Source: Lichenostomus cassidix (taxonomy: Eukaryota; Chordata; Aves; Passeriformes; Meliphagidae). From it: a stretch of 64,000 nt of DNA. Position 1 is the first letter of the stretch, and each line of letters opens with the position of its first letter. Below are positions 11,703 through 22,879 of the stretch, piece after piece. The stretch is from assembly GCA_008360975.2 (NCBI GenBank), contig VLJF02000047.1, positions 612,721 to 676,720 on the forward strand, in the 5' to 3' direction. Below the pieces are notes generated by a model. That model searched no databases. It saw only the letters and a list, made by a program, of their open reading frames with translations, and was not told where the DNA came from. The translations under genes and the position numbers were made by a program.

Positions 11703-12085
11703 GTATGTATCACGTTTCAAAAGTGTTGCACTTGCCAGAGCAGGAGGCATGGATTCCTGAGTAGCAAGCATAGAGCAGTTGAATTTTGCTACATGTTCAG
11801 GCATAGATTTGGACAGTGAAAGAGAAAAGTACAAAGAGATACTGTGTGCACATAGGGGGAGGGATACTGTATGCACATAGGGAGAGTTGTACAGGTCGTG
11901 TTTACAGGCTCACTGCAGTAATTGTGAGACCTGTGAGGTCTAAGTGGCATGTGTAAGACACAGTAAGACATGTCTAGGAGGTCTAAGTTGCAAAGAATTG
12001 GAGTTCTGAGCAGAAAGGCTGCTACGAAGGCAAGGGCTTTGAAATGCAGGACGGCAGGCCCAAAAGTGATGGAAATCCACTCCTA

Positions 12086-12101
12086 CAGCGCCCTCTCGTG
12101 T
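12086..12101 (-). promoter_or_regulatory. CTCF-type motif, copy 1 site 2 (CTCGTGT variant)
   Basis: CAGCGCCCTCTCGTGT on +, with one change in the CCAC side relative to site 1. It has the same orientation and place in the unit. Confidence 0.5.
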
Positions 12102-12214
12102 CGAGGTAGTGTTTAGGATGGAACTTGAGACGTTCTCTACAAATACCTGGGAAGGAATGGATGTGCAAAGGAGACCCTCGCACGGTGTGTCCTGTCACTG
12201 GCATCTGGTCTTAG

Positions 12215-12267
12215 GTTTGAAAGACACAAGGACAGAGAGGAAGAGAAAAAGAAGAGAGGAGGGACAG
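12215..12267 (+). other. Representative array exon-like segment B, purine-rich
   Basis: The acceptor is CATCTGGTCTTAG (AG at 12213-12214) and the donor is GGACAG/GTAGGG (GT at 12268-12269), giving 53 nt. The segment is almost pure purine (GAGGAAGAG-type words), the composition of exonic splicing enhancers. The first units carry longer purine-rich versions, with a stronger CTTTCTAG acceptor at about 5170. Confidence 0.3.
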
Positions 12268-12414
12268 GTAGGGCCACAGGAACAAACAGGGACAAGGCAA
12301 TGTGAGCGGTCCATAGGTCCCGGGGCCATCCCGAGGTAGGTTAATGTAGCCTGAAGTCATGGGTCGATGGCCAGGCCTGTCCCCCTGGCAAAGCAGGGGC
12401 AGCGTCTTGCCGCA

Positions 12415-12502
12415 GGCTCCAGATGTGTGGATATACATGCATTGCTGCAGTGCAAGGCCTAGCACTGCACAGCGTGTGGAATGCATTGAAACACCCTGTA
12501 AG
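12415..12502 (+). other. Representative array exon-like segment C
   Basis: The acceptor is GTCTTGCCGCAG (AG at 12413-12414) and the donor is TGTAAG/GTAACT (GT at 12503-12504), giving 88 nt. The donor is part of the landmark used to count units and is among the best conserved words in the array. It is inferred as a possible exon only. Confidence 0.3.
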
Positions 12503-12796
12503 GTAACTGTGACATGCAAATGGTATGGTTATGGCACGTGGGGCTGGATGAGGATTTGCACGGGTGGGCCAAGGAGGGTAGATATTTATGGCCTGGCAGC
12601 AGACATGACAGCATGTAGGCAAAGGCCTCCTGTTCCCCCCTGAGCTGGGGGACAGTGGGTACTAACCTACTTCCTGCAAGCAGATCCTCTTTGCTCGGTG
12701 CACGCTGAAGCTTGGACCATTTGGAGTGCAGCTGCAGGCTTGGACCTCTCACAGAAGGTGAGATGACTGAGGAATAATTTTCCCTAGATGTGATCA

Positions 12797-12859
12797 GCTA
12801 GCTAGCTAGCTAGCTAGGTAGGTAGGTAGGTAGGTAGCTAGCTAGCTAGGTGGCTGGCT
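12797..12859. repeat. Short GCTA/GTAG tract, copy 1 unit 6
   Basis: A 63-bp run of GCTA then GGTA words ending GGTGGCTGGCTC, at the same place within the unit as the longer tracts. Confidence 0.9.
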
Positions 12860-13746
12860 CACTGTCAGTCCGTGAGTGAGTAAGTGCCAAGTAGCTGTCT
12901 TGAGGAAGACTGGTGGATACAGGTGTATATGAATGCTTAGGTGAAGACGAATGATGACTATGTGATAACCCTCCCTGGAATGGAATTGGACGTGGATTTT
13001 GGGGTCAGGAAGTAGGAGGAGTATGGAACAGGAAAGCCTGGCAGTGGGTTGGTGACAAGGATGAAGTAGGTGAATGGGCATAGAAGGAGGCACTGAGGGG
13101 GTTATGGATGGTAGAGAAGTGTTGCAAAAGCTGGAGGAAAGAATGTACCTTGAAGTGTCTCTGTAACAGGGAACAAGCAGAGATGTACAGGTTGCAGCAA
13201 CAGTATTTCTGTGTTTCACCAGGTTGCCTGTATGACAAGGGCACTACATCCGTGTGGAGCTCCATGTGCTGGCACGTGGTTTGAGTGTCAAGGCAGAAAT
13301 GGAGAAGAATCTGTCCTCAGGGAGCATGCAGCTCTGGCTGTCCTAAGTATGCTGATATGAGAAGGTATGTGTCACGTTTCAAAAGTGTTGCACTTGCCAC
13401 AGCAGGAGGCATGGATTCCTGAGAAGCAAGCATGGAGCACTTGAATTTTGCTACATGTTGAGGCATAGATTTGAGAGTGAAAGACAAAACTACAAAGAGA
13501 TACTGTGTGCACATAGGGGGAGTGATACTGTATGCACATGGGGAGAGTTGTACAGGTCATGTTTACAGGCTCACTGCAGTAATTGTGAGACCTGTGAGGT
13601 CTAAGTGGCATGTGTAAGACACAGTAAGACATGTCTAGGAGGTCTAAGTTGCAAAGAATTGCAGTTCTGAGCAGAAAGGGTGCTACGAAGGCAAGGGCTT
13701 TGAAATGCAGGACGGCAGGCCCAAAAGTGATGGAAATCCACTCCTA

Positions 13747-13762
13747 CAGCGCCCTCTGGTGT
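13747..13762 (-). promoter_or_regulatory. CTCF-type motif, copy 1 site 3
   Basis: CAGCGCCCTCTGGTGT on +, identical to site 1. Confidence 0.6.
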
Positions 13763-14457
13763 CGAGGTACTGTTTAGGATGGAACTTGGGACGTTCTCTA
13801 GAAATACCTGGGAAGGAATGGATGTGCAAAGCAGACCCTCCCACGGTGTGTCCTGTCACTGGCATCTGGTCTTAGGTTTGAAAGACACAAGGACAGAGAG
13901 GAAGAGAAAAAGAAGAGAGGAGGGACAGGTCGGGCCACAGGAACAAACAGGGACAAAGCAATGTGAGCGGTCCATAGGTCCCGGGGCCATCCCGAGGTGG
14001 GTTAATGTAGCCTGAAGTCATGGGTCGATGGCCAGGCCTGTCCCCCTGGCAAAGCAGGGGCAGCATCTTGCAGCAGGCTGCAGATGTGTGCATATACATG
14101 CATTGCTGCGGTGCAAGGCCTAGCACTGCACAGCTTGTGGAATGCATTGAAACACCCTGTAAGGTAACTGTGACATGAAAATGGTATGGTTATGGCATGT
14201 GGGGCTGGATGGGGATTTGCACGGGTGGGCCAAGGAGGGTAGATATTTATGGCCTGGCAGCAGACATGACAGCATGTAGGCAAAGGCCTCCTGTTCCCCC
14301 CTGAGCTGGGGGACAGTGGGTACTAACCTACTTCCTGCAAGCAGATCCTCTTTGCTCGGTGCACGCTGAAGCTTGGACCATTTGGGGTGCAGCTGCAGGC
14401 TTGGACCTCTCGCAGAAGGTGACATGACTGAGGAATGATTTTCCCTGGATGTGATCA

Positions 14458-14496
14458 GCTAGCTAGGTAGGTAGGTAGGTAGGTAGGTGGCTGGCT
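14458..14496. repeat. Short GTAG tract, copy 1 unit 7
   Basis: A 39-bp tract of GCTA and GGTA words followed by GGCTGGCTCACTCACTG, allelic in position to the other tracts. Confidence 0.9.
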
Positions 14497-15391
14497 CACT
14501 CACTGTCAGTCCATCAGTGAGTAAGTAAGTGCAAAGTAGCTGTCTTGAGGAAGACTGGTGAATACAGGTGTATATGAATGTTTAGGTGAAGACAAATGAT
14601 GACTATGTGATAACCATCCCTGGAATGGAATTGTAGGTGGATTTTTGGGTCAGGAAGTAGGAGGAGTATGGAACAGGAAAGCCTGGCAGTGGGTTGGTGA
14701 CAAGGATGAAGTAGGTGAATGGGCATAGAAGGAGGCACTGAGGGGGTTATGGATGGTAGAGAAGTGTTGCAAAAGCTGGAGGAAAGAATGTGCCTTGAAG
14801 TGTCTCTGTGACAAGGAACATGCAGGGATGTACAGGTTGCAGCAACAGTATTTCTGTGTTTCACCAGGTTCCCTGTATTACAAGGGTACTACATGCATGT
14901 GGAGCTCCATGGGCTGGCACGTGGTTTGAGTGTGAAGGCTGAAATGGAGAAGAATCTGTCCTCGGGGAGCATGCAGCTCTGGCTGTCCTAAGTATGCTGA
15001 TATGAGAAGGTATGTGTCACGTTTCAAAAGTGTTGCACTTGCCGGAGCAGGAGGCATGCATTCCTGAGAAGCAAGCACGGAACACTTGAATTTTGCTACA
15101 TGCTCAGGCATAGATTTGAGAGTGAAAGAGAAAAGTACAAAGAGATACTGTGTGCACATAGGGAGAGGGATACTGTATGCACATGGGGAGACTTGTACAG
15201 GTCGTGTTTACAGGCTCGCTGCAGTAATTGTGAGACCTGTAAGGTGTAAGTGGCATGTGTAAGACACGGTAAGACACGTGTAAGACGTGGGTGTTGCAAA
15301 GAATTGCAGTTCTGAGCAGAAAGGCTGCTACAAAGGCAAGGGCTTTGAAATGCAGGACGGCAGGCCCAAAAGTGATGGAAATCCACTCCTA

Positions 15392-15407
15392 CAGCGCCCT
15401 CTGGTGT
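15392..15407 (-). promoter_or_regulatory. CTCF-type motif, copy 1 site 4
   Basis: CAGCGCCCTCTGGTGT on +, identical to site 1. Confidence 0.6.
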
Positions 15408-16101
15408 CGAGGTAGTGTTTCTGATGGAACTTGAGACGTTCTCTAGAAATACCTGGGAAGGAATGGATGTGCAAAGGAGTCCCTGGCAGGTTGTGCCCTG
15501 TCACTGGCATCTGGTCTTAGGTTTGAAAGACACAAGGACAGAGAGGAAGAGAAAAAGAAGAGGGGAGGGACAGGTAGGGCCACAGGAACAAACATGGACA
15601 AAGCAGTGTGAGCGATCCACAGGTCCCGGGGCCATCCTGAGGTGGGTTAATGTAGCCTGAAGTCATGGGTCGATGGCCAGGCCTGTCCCCCTGGCAAAGC
15701 AGGGGCAGCATCTTGCAGCAGGCTGCAGATGTGTGGATATACATGCATTGCTGCGGTGCAAGGCCTAGCACTGCACAGCTTGTGGAATGCATTGAAACAC
15801 CCTGTAAGGTAACTGTGACATGAAAATGGTATGGTTATGGCACGTGGGACTGGATGGGGATTTGCACGGGTGGGCCAAGGAGGGTAGATGTTTATGGCCT
15901 GGGAGCACAGATGACAGCATGTAGGCAAAGGCCTCCTGTTCCCCCCTGAGCTGGGGGACAGTGGGTCCAAACCTACTTCCTGCAAGCATATCCTCTTTGC
16001 TCGGTGCACGCTGAAGCTTGGACCATTTGGAGTGCAGCTGCAGGCTTGGACCTCTCGCTGAAGGTGACAGGAAGGAGGAATAATTTTCCCTGGATGTGAT
16101 C

Positions 16102-16149
16102 AGCTAGGTAGCTAGCTAGCTAGCTAGGTAGCTAGCTAGGTGGCTGGCT
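16102..16149. repeat. Short GCTA tract, copy 1 unit 8
   Basis: A 48-bp run of GCTA/GGTA words at the standard tract position in the unit. Confidence 0.9.
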
Positions 16150-17036
16150 CACTGTCACTCTGTGAGTGAGTAAGTGCAAAGTGGCTGTCTTGAGGAAGAC
16201 TGGTGGATACAGGTGTATATGACTGTTTAGGTGAAGACGAATGATGACTACATGATAACCATCCCTGGAATGGAATTGTAGGTGGATTTTTGGGTCAGGA
16301 AGTAGGAGGAGTATGGAACAGGAAAGCCTGGCAGTGGGTTGGTGACAAGGATGAAGTAGGTGAATGGGCATAGAAGGAGGCACTGAGCGGGTTATGGATG
16401 GTAGAGAAGTGTTGCAAAAGCTGGAGGAAAGAATGTGCCTTGAAGTGTCTCTGTGACAAGGAACATGCAGGGATGTACAGGTTGCAGCAACAGTATTTCT
16501 GTGTTTCACCAGGTTGCCTGTATTACAAGGGCACTACATGCATGTGGAACTCCATGGGCTGGCACGTGGTTTGAGTGTCACGGCAGAAATGGAGAAGAAT
16601 CTGTCCTCGGGGAGCATGCAGCTCTGGCTGTCCTAAGTGTGCTGATATGAGAAGGTATGTGTCACGTTTCAAAAGTGTTGCACTTGCCACAGCAGGAGGC
16701 ATGGATTCCTGAGAAGCAAGCATGGAGCACTTGAATTTTGCTACATGCTCAGGCATAGATTAGAGAGTGAAAGAGAAAAGTACAAAGACATACTGTGTGC
16801 ACATAGGAAGAGGGATACTGTATGCACATGGGGAGAGATGTACAGGTCGTGTTTACAGGCTCGCTGCAGTAATTGTGAGACCTGTGAGCTGTGAGTGGCA
16901 TGTGTAAGACACGGTAAGACATGTGTAAGACGTGGGTGTTGCAAAGAATTGCAGTTCTGAGCACAAAGGGTGCTACAAAGGCAATGGCTTTGAAATGCAG
17001 GACAGCAGGCCCAAAAGTGATGGAAATCCACTCCTA

Positions 17037-17052
17037 CAGCGCCCTCTGGTGT
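17037..17052 (-). promoter_or_regulatory. CTCF-type motif, copy 1 site 5
   Basis: CAGCGCCCTCTGGTGT on +, identical to site 1. Confidence 0.6.
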
Positions 17053-17747
17053 CGAGGTACTGTTTCTGATGGAACTTGGGACGTTCTCTATAAATAACTG
17101 GAAAGGAGTGGATGTGCAAAGGAGACCCTCACATGTTGTGTCCTGTCAATGGCATGTGGTCTTAGATTTGAAAGACACGAGGACAGAGAGGAAGGGAAAA
17201 AGAGGAGAGGAGGGACAGGTAGGGCCACAGGAACGAACACAGACACAGCAACAGGAGCGGTCCCTAGGTCCCGGGGGCATCCTGAGGTGGCTTAATATAG
17301 CCCAAAGTCTTGGGCCGATGGCCAGGCCTGTCCCCCTGGCAAAGCAGGGTCAGCATCTTGCAGTAGGCTGCAGATCTGTGGATTTATATGCAGTGCTGCC
17401 ATGAAAGGCCTAGCACTGCACAGCATGTGGAATGCATAAAAAGACCCTGTAAGGTAACTGTGACATGAAAATGGCATGTGTGTAGCATGTGGGGCTGGAT
17501 GAGGGTTTGCACAGGTGGGCCACAGAGGGTAGATGTTTATGGCCTGTAAGCACAGATGACAGCATGTAGGCAAAGGCCTCCTGTTCCCCCCTGTCCTGGG
17601 GGACAGTGGGTACTAACCTGCTTCCTGCGAGGGTATCCTCTGGACCTGCTGCATACTGAGGCTTCCACAGCTTGGAGTGCAGCTGCAGGCTTGGACCTCT
17701 TGCAGAAGGTGAGATGACTGAGGAATAATTTTCCCTGGATTTGATCA

Positions 17748-17873
17748 GATAGATAGCTAGCTAGCTGGCTGGCTGGCTGGCTGGCTGGCTACCTAGCTAG
17801 CTAGCTGGCTGGCTACCTAGCTAGCTAGCTAGCTAGCTAGCTGGCTGGCTGGCTGCCTGGTTGGTTGGTTGGT

Positions 17874-17907
<34 letters not shown>

Positions 17908-17950
17908 GCAGGCTGGCTGGCTGTCAGTCAGTCAGTCAGTCAGTCAGTCA
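17748..17950. repeat. Tetranucleotide tract (CTGG/CTAG/CAGT), copy 1 unit 9
   Basis: About 203 bp of CTGG with CTAG and GGTT interruptions, ending in a CAGT run. It is of the same type as the 10808 tract. Confidence 0.95.
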
Positions 17951-18813
17951 CAGCAAAGGAGCTGTCTTAAGGGAGACTGGTAAATAGAGGTGTATATGAA
18001 TGTTTTGCTGAAGAAGAATGGTGAGTACATGATAACCCTCCCTGGAATGGAATGGTACATGGAGCTTTGGGTCAGGAAGTAGGAGGAGTATAGAACAAGA
18101 AAGCCTGGGAGCAGGTAAGTGACGAGGATGAAGTAGGTGCATGGGCTTAGAAGAAGGCACTGATGGGGTTATGCATTGTAGAAGACGCTTGGAAAAGCTG
18201 TAGGAAAGAACATGTCTTGAACTGTCTCGGTGACAAGGAACGTGCAGGGATGTACAGGTTGCAGTAACAGCCTTTCTGTGTTTCACAGGGTTGCCTGTAT
18301 TGCAAGGACGCTACATCCATGTGGAGCTCCATGGGCTGCCACTCGGTGTGATTGTCAAGGCGGAAATGGCAAAGAATCTGTCCTCGGGGAGCATGCAGCT
18401 GTGGCTGTCCTAAGTATGCTGATATGAGAAGGTATGTATCACGTTTCAAAAGTGTTGCACTTGCCAGAGCAGGAGGCATGGATTCCTGAGTAGCAAGCAT
18501 AGAGCACTTGAATTTTGCTACATGTTGAGGCATAGATTGGACAGTAAAAGAGAAAAGTACAAAGACATACTGTGTGCACATAGGGGGAGGGATACTGTAT
18601 GCACATAGGGAGAGTTGTACAGGTCGTGTTTACAGGCTCACTGCAGTAATTGTGAGACCTGTGAGGTCTAAGTGGCATGTGTAAGACACAGTAAGACATG
18701 TCTAGGAGGTCTAAGTTGCAAAGAATTGCAGTTCTGAGCAGAAAGGGTGCTACGAAGGCAAGGGCTTTGAAATGCAGGACGGCAGGCCCAAAAGTGATGG
18801 AAATCCACTCCTA

Positions 18814-18829
18814 CAGCGCCCTCTGGTGT
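18814..18829 (-). promoter_or_regulatory. CTCF-type motif, copy 1 site 6
   Basis: CAGCGCCCTCTGGTGT on +, identical to site 1. Confidence 0.6.
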
Positions 18830-19523
18830 CGAGGTACTGTTTAGGATGGAACTTGGGACGTTCTCTAGAAATACCTGGGAAGGAATGGATGTGCAAAGCA
18901 GACCCTCCCACGGTGTGTCCTGTCACTGGCATCTGGTCTTAGGTTTGAAAGACACAAGGACAGAGAGGAAGACAAAAAGAAGAGAGGAGGGACAGGTCGG
19001 GCCACAGGAACAAACAGGGACAAAGCAATGTGAGCGGTCCATAGGTCCCGGGGCCATCCCGAGGTGGGTTAATGTAGCCTGAAGTCATGGGTCCATGGCC
19101 AGGCCTGTCCCCCTGGCAAAGCAGGGGCAGCGTCTTGCCGCAGGCTGCAGATGTGTGGATATACATGCATTGCTGCGGTGCAAGGCCTAGCACTGCACAG
19201 CTTGTGGAATGCATTGAAACACCCTGTAAGGTAACTGTGACATGCAAATGGTATGTTTATGGCATGTGGGGCTGGATGAGGATTTGCACGGGTGGGCCAA
19301 GGAGGGTAGATATTTATGGCCTGGCAGCAGACATGACAGCATGTAGGCAAAGGCCTCCTGTTCCCCCCTGAGCTGGGGGACAGTGGGTACTAACCTACTT
19401 CCTGCAAGCAGATCCTCTTTGCTCGGTGCACACTGAAGCTTGGACCATTTGGAGTGCAGCTGCAGGCTTGGACCTCTCACAGAAGGTGAGATGACTGAGG
19501 AATAATTTTCCCTAGATGTGATC

Positions 19524-19579
19524 AGCTAGCTAGCTAGCTAGCTAGCTAGGTAGGTAGCTAGCTAGCTAGGTGGCTGGCT
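19524..19579. repeat. Short GCTA tract, copy 1 unit 10
   Basis: A 56-bp run of GCTA/GGTA words at the standard tract position. Confidence 0.9.
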
Positions 19580-20466
19580 CACTGTCTGTCCGTGAGTGAG
19601 TAAGTGCCAAGTAGCTGTCTTGAGGAAGACTGGTGGATACAGGTGTATATGAATGCTTAGGTGAAGACGAATGATGACTATGTGATAACCCTCCCTGGAA
19701 TGGAATTGGACGTGGATTTTGGGGTCAGGAAGTAGGAGGAGTATGGAACAGGAAAGCCTGGCAGTGGGTTGGTGACAAGGATGAAGTAGGTGAATGGGCA
19801 TAGAAGGAGGCACTGAGCGGGTTATGGATGGTAGAGAAGTGTTGCAAAAGCTGGAGGAAAGAATGTACCTTGAAGTGTCTCTGTAACAGGGAACAAGCAG
19901 AGATGTACAGGTTGCAACAACAGTATTTCTGTGTTTCACCAGGTTCCCTGTATGACAAGGGCACTACATCCGTGTGGAGCTCCATGGGCTGGCACGTGGT
20001 TTGAGTGTCAAGGCTGAAATGGAGAAGAATCTGTCCTCGGGGAGCATGCAGCTCTGGCTGTCCTAAGTGTGCTGATAGGAGAAGGTATGTGTCACGTTTC
20101 AAAAGTGTTGCACTTGCCACAGCAGGAGGCATGCATTGCTGAGAAGCAAGCATGGAGCACTTGAATTTTGCTACATGCTCAGGCATAGATTTGAGAGTGA
20201 AAGACAAAACTACAAAGAGATACTGTGTGCACATAGGGAGAGTGATACTGTATGCACATGGGGAGAGTTGTACAGGTCGTGTTTACAGGCTCGCTGCAGT
20301 AATTGTGAGACCTGTCAGGTGTAAGTGGCATGTGTAAGACACGGTAAGACATGTGTAAGACGTGGGTGTTGCAAAGAATTGCAGTTCTGAGCAGAAAGGC
20401 TGCTACAAAGGCAAGGGCTTTGAAATGCAGCACGGCAGGCCCAAAAGTGATGGAAATCCACTCCTA

Positions 20467-20482
20467 CAGCGCCCTCTGGTGT
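20467..20482 (-). promoter_or_regulatory. CTCF-type motif, copy 1 site 7
   Basis: CAGCGCCCTCTGGTGT on +, identical to site 1. Confidence 0.6.
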
Positions 20483-21147
20483 CGAGGTACTGTTTAGGAT
20501 GGAACTTGGGAAGTTCTCTAGAAATACCTGGGAAGGAATGGATGTGCAAAGCAGACCCTCCCACGGTGTGTCCTGTCACTGGCATCTGGTCTTAGGTTGG
20601 AAACACACAAGGACAGAGAGGAAGGGAAAAAGAGGACAGGAGGGACAGGTAGGGCCACAGGAACGAACAGGGACACAGCAATAGGAGCGGTCCATAGGGT
20701 GCCAGGGGCATCCTGAGGTGAGTTAATATAGACTGAAGTCATGGGCCGATGGCCAGGCCTGTCCCCCTGGCAAAGCAGCGTCAGCATCTTACAGCAGGCT
20801 CCAGATGTGTGCATATACATGCATTGCTGCACTGTAAAGCATGTGGAATGCATTGAAAGGCCCTGTAAGGTAACTGTGACATGAAAATGTTTTCTTTATG
20901 GCACGTGGGGCTGGATGAGGGTTTGCACAGGTGGGCCAAGGAGGCCATGTTTATGGCCTTCGACAAGAGGTGACAGCATGTAGGCAGAGGCCTCCCGTTC
21001 CCCCCTGAGCTGGGGGACAGTGGGTACAATGCATATCCTCCTTGCTAGGTGCATGCTGAAGCTTGGACCATTTGGAGTACAGCTGCAGGGTTTGACATCT
21101 TCCAGAAAGTGACATGAATGAGGAAAAATTTTCCCTGGATGTCATCA

Positions 21148-21260
21148 GCTAGGTAGGTAGGTAGGTAGGTAGGTAGGTAGATAGCTGGCTGGCTGGCTGG
21201 CTGGGTGGGTGGCTGGCTGGCTGGCTGGCTGACTTTCAGTCGGTCAGTCGGTCAGGCAGT
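21148..21260. repeat. Tetranucleotide tract (GTAG/CTGG/CGGT), copy 1 unit 11
   Basis: About 113 bp: GGTA, then CTGG, then CAGTCGGTCAGTCGG. The CGGT variant is shared with the copy 2 tract at 61021, marking these as the same unit type. Confidence 0.9.
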
Positions 21261-22082
21261 GCAAAGTAGCTGTCTTGAGGGAGACTGGTGGATACAAGTG
21301 TATATGAATGTTTTGCTGAAGAAGAATGATGAGTACATGATAACCCTCCCTGGAATAGAATTGGACGTGGAGGTTTGGGTCAGGAAGTAGGAGGAGTATG
21401 GAACAAGAGAGCCTGGCAGTGGGCTGGTGAGAAGGATGAAGTAGGTGAATGGACATAGAAGGAGACGGTGAGGAGGTTATGGATTGTTGAAGAGGCTTGC
21501 AAAAGCTGGAGGAAAGAATGTGCCTTGAAGGGTCTCGGTGACAAGGAACGTGCAGGGATGTACAGGCTGCAGCAACAGTCTTTGTGTGTTTCTCAGGGTT
21601 GCCTGTATTGCAAGGACAGTGCATCCATGTGGAGCCCCGTGGGCTGGCACTGGTGTGAGGGTCAAGGCAGAAATGGAGAAGAATCTGTCCTGGGGGAGCG
21701 TGCAACTCTGGCTGTGCTAAGTATGCTGGTATGAGAAGGTATGTGTCATGTTTCAAAAGTGTTGCAGTTGCCATACCAGGAGGCATGTATTACTGAGAAG
21801 CCAGCACGGAGCAGTTGGAATCTGGGCACCTGTTCAGGCATAGTTTTGATAGAGAGAGGGAAAACTACAAAGTGATAGTGGGTGCACATAGGGAGAGTTG
21901 TGCAGGTCGTGTTTACAGGCTCGGTGCAATAATTGTGAGACCTGTGAGTTGTCAGTGCCGCGTGTAAGACGTGGGACGTGGGTGTTGGAAAGAAGTGCAA
22001 TTATGAGCACAAAGGGTGCTATGGAGGCAATGGCTTTGAAATGCAAGACGGCAGACTGGAAGTGACAGGAAATCCACTCCTA

Positions 22083-22098
22083 CAGCACCCTCTTGTGT
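22083..22098 (-). promoter_or_regulatory. Degenerate CTCF-type motif, copy 1 site 8
   Basis: CAGCACCCTCTTGTGT on +. It is the homologous position in the last unit, with two extra mismatches to the core, one of which removes the GGCGC cytosine. Copy 2 has the same form at 61952. Confidence 0.35.
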
Positions 22099-22879
22099 CA
22101 AGGTAGCATTTAGGATGGAACTTGGGACGTTCTCTACAAATACCTGGGAAGGAATGGATGTGCAAAGGAGACCCTCACACGGTGTGTGCTGTGAGTGGCA
22201 TCTGTTCGTAGCTATGACGGACACAAGGAGAGACAGAGAGAAAAAGAGGAGTGGAAGGACACGTAGGGCCACAGGAACAAACAGGGACAAAGCCATAGCA
22301 GCGGTCCATGCGTCCCGGGGGCATCCTGAGGTGGGTTAACATAGGCTGAAGTCATGGGCCCATGGCCAGGCCTGTCCCCCTGGCAAAGCAGGGGCAGCAT
22401 CTTGCAGCACACTGCAGCTGTATGGATATATATGCCGTGCTGCAGTGAAAGGCCTAGCACTGCACAGCATGTCAAAGGCATTGAAAGACCCTGTAAGGTA
22501 ACTGTGACATGAAAATGGCACGGTTATAGCATGTGACAGTGGGTTCAGGTTTGCACACGTGGGCCACGGAGGGTAGATGTTTATGGCCTGCGAGCAGAGG
22601 TGACGGCATGTAGGCAAAGGCCTCCCGTTCCCCCCTGAGCGGGGGGACGGTGGGTACAAACCTGCTTCCTGCAAGCGTATCCTCTGGGCCTGCTGCGTGC
22701 TGAGGCTCGGACGACTTGGAGTGCAGCCACGGGCTTTGGCCTCTGTGCGTACACACCTCTCGCAGAAGGTGACATGACTTCATAAGAACTTTGCCTGGAC
22801 GTAATCAGCAGCTGGCTGAATGTCAATACAAAGTATGTGTCTTCAGAGAAACTTGTGGATGGAGTGAGATAGGAATGTT

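Noticed and set aside
12842..13219. Minus-strand frame of about 112-125 codons present in nearly every array unit
   Set aside because: Its apparent first codon is GTG, from the GTGAAACACAG complement of the acceptor-like TTTCAC site. Its sequence changes many residues between units, so a real eukaryotic start and protein constraint are lacking.
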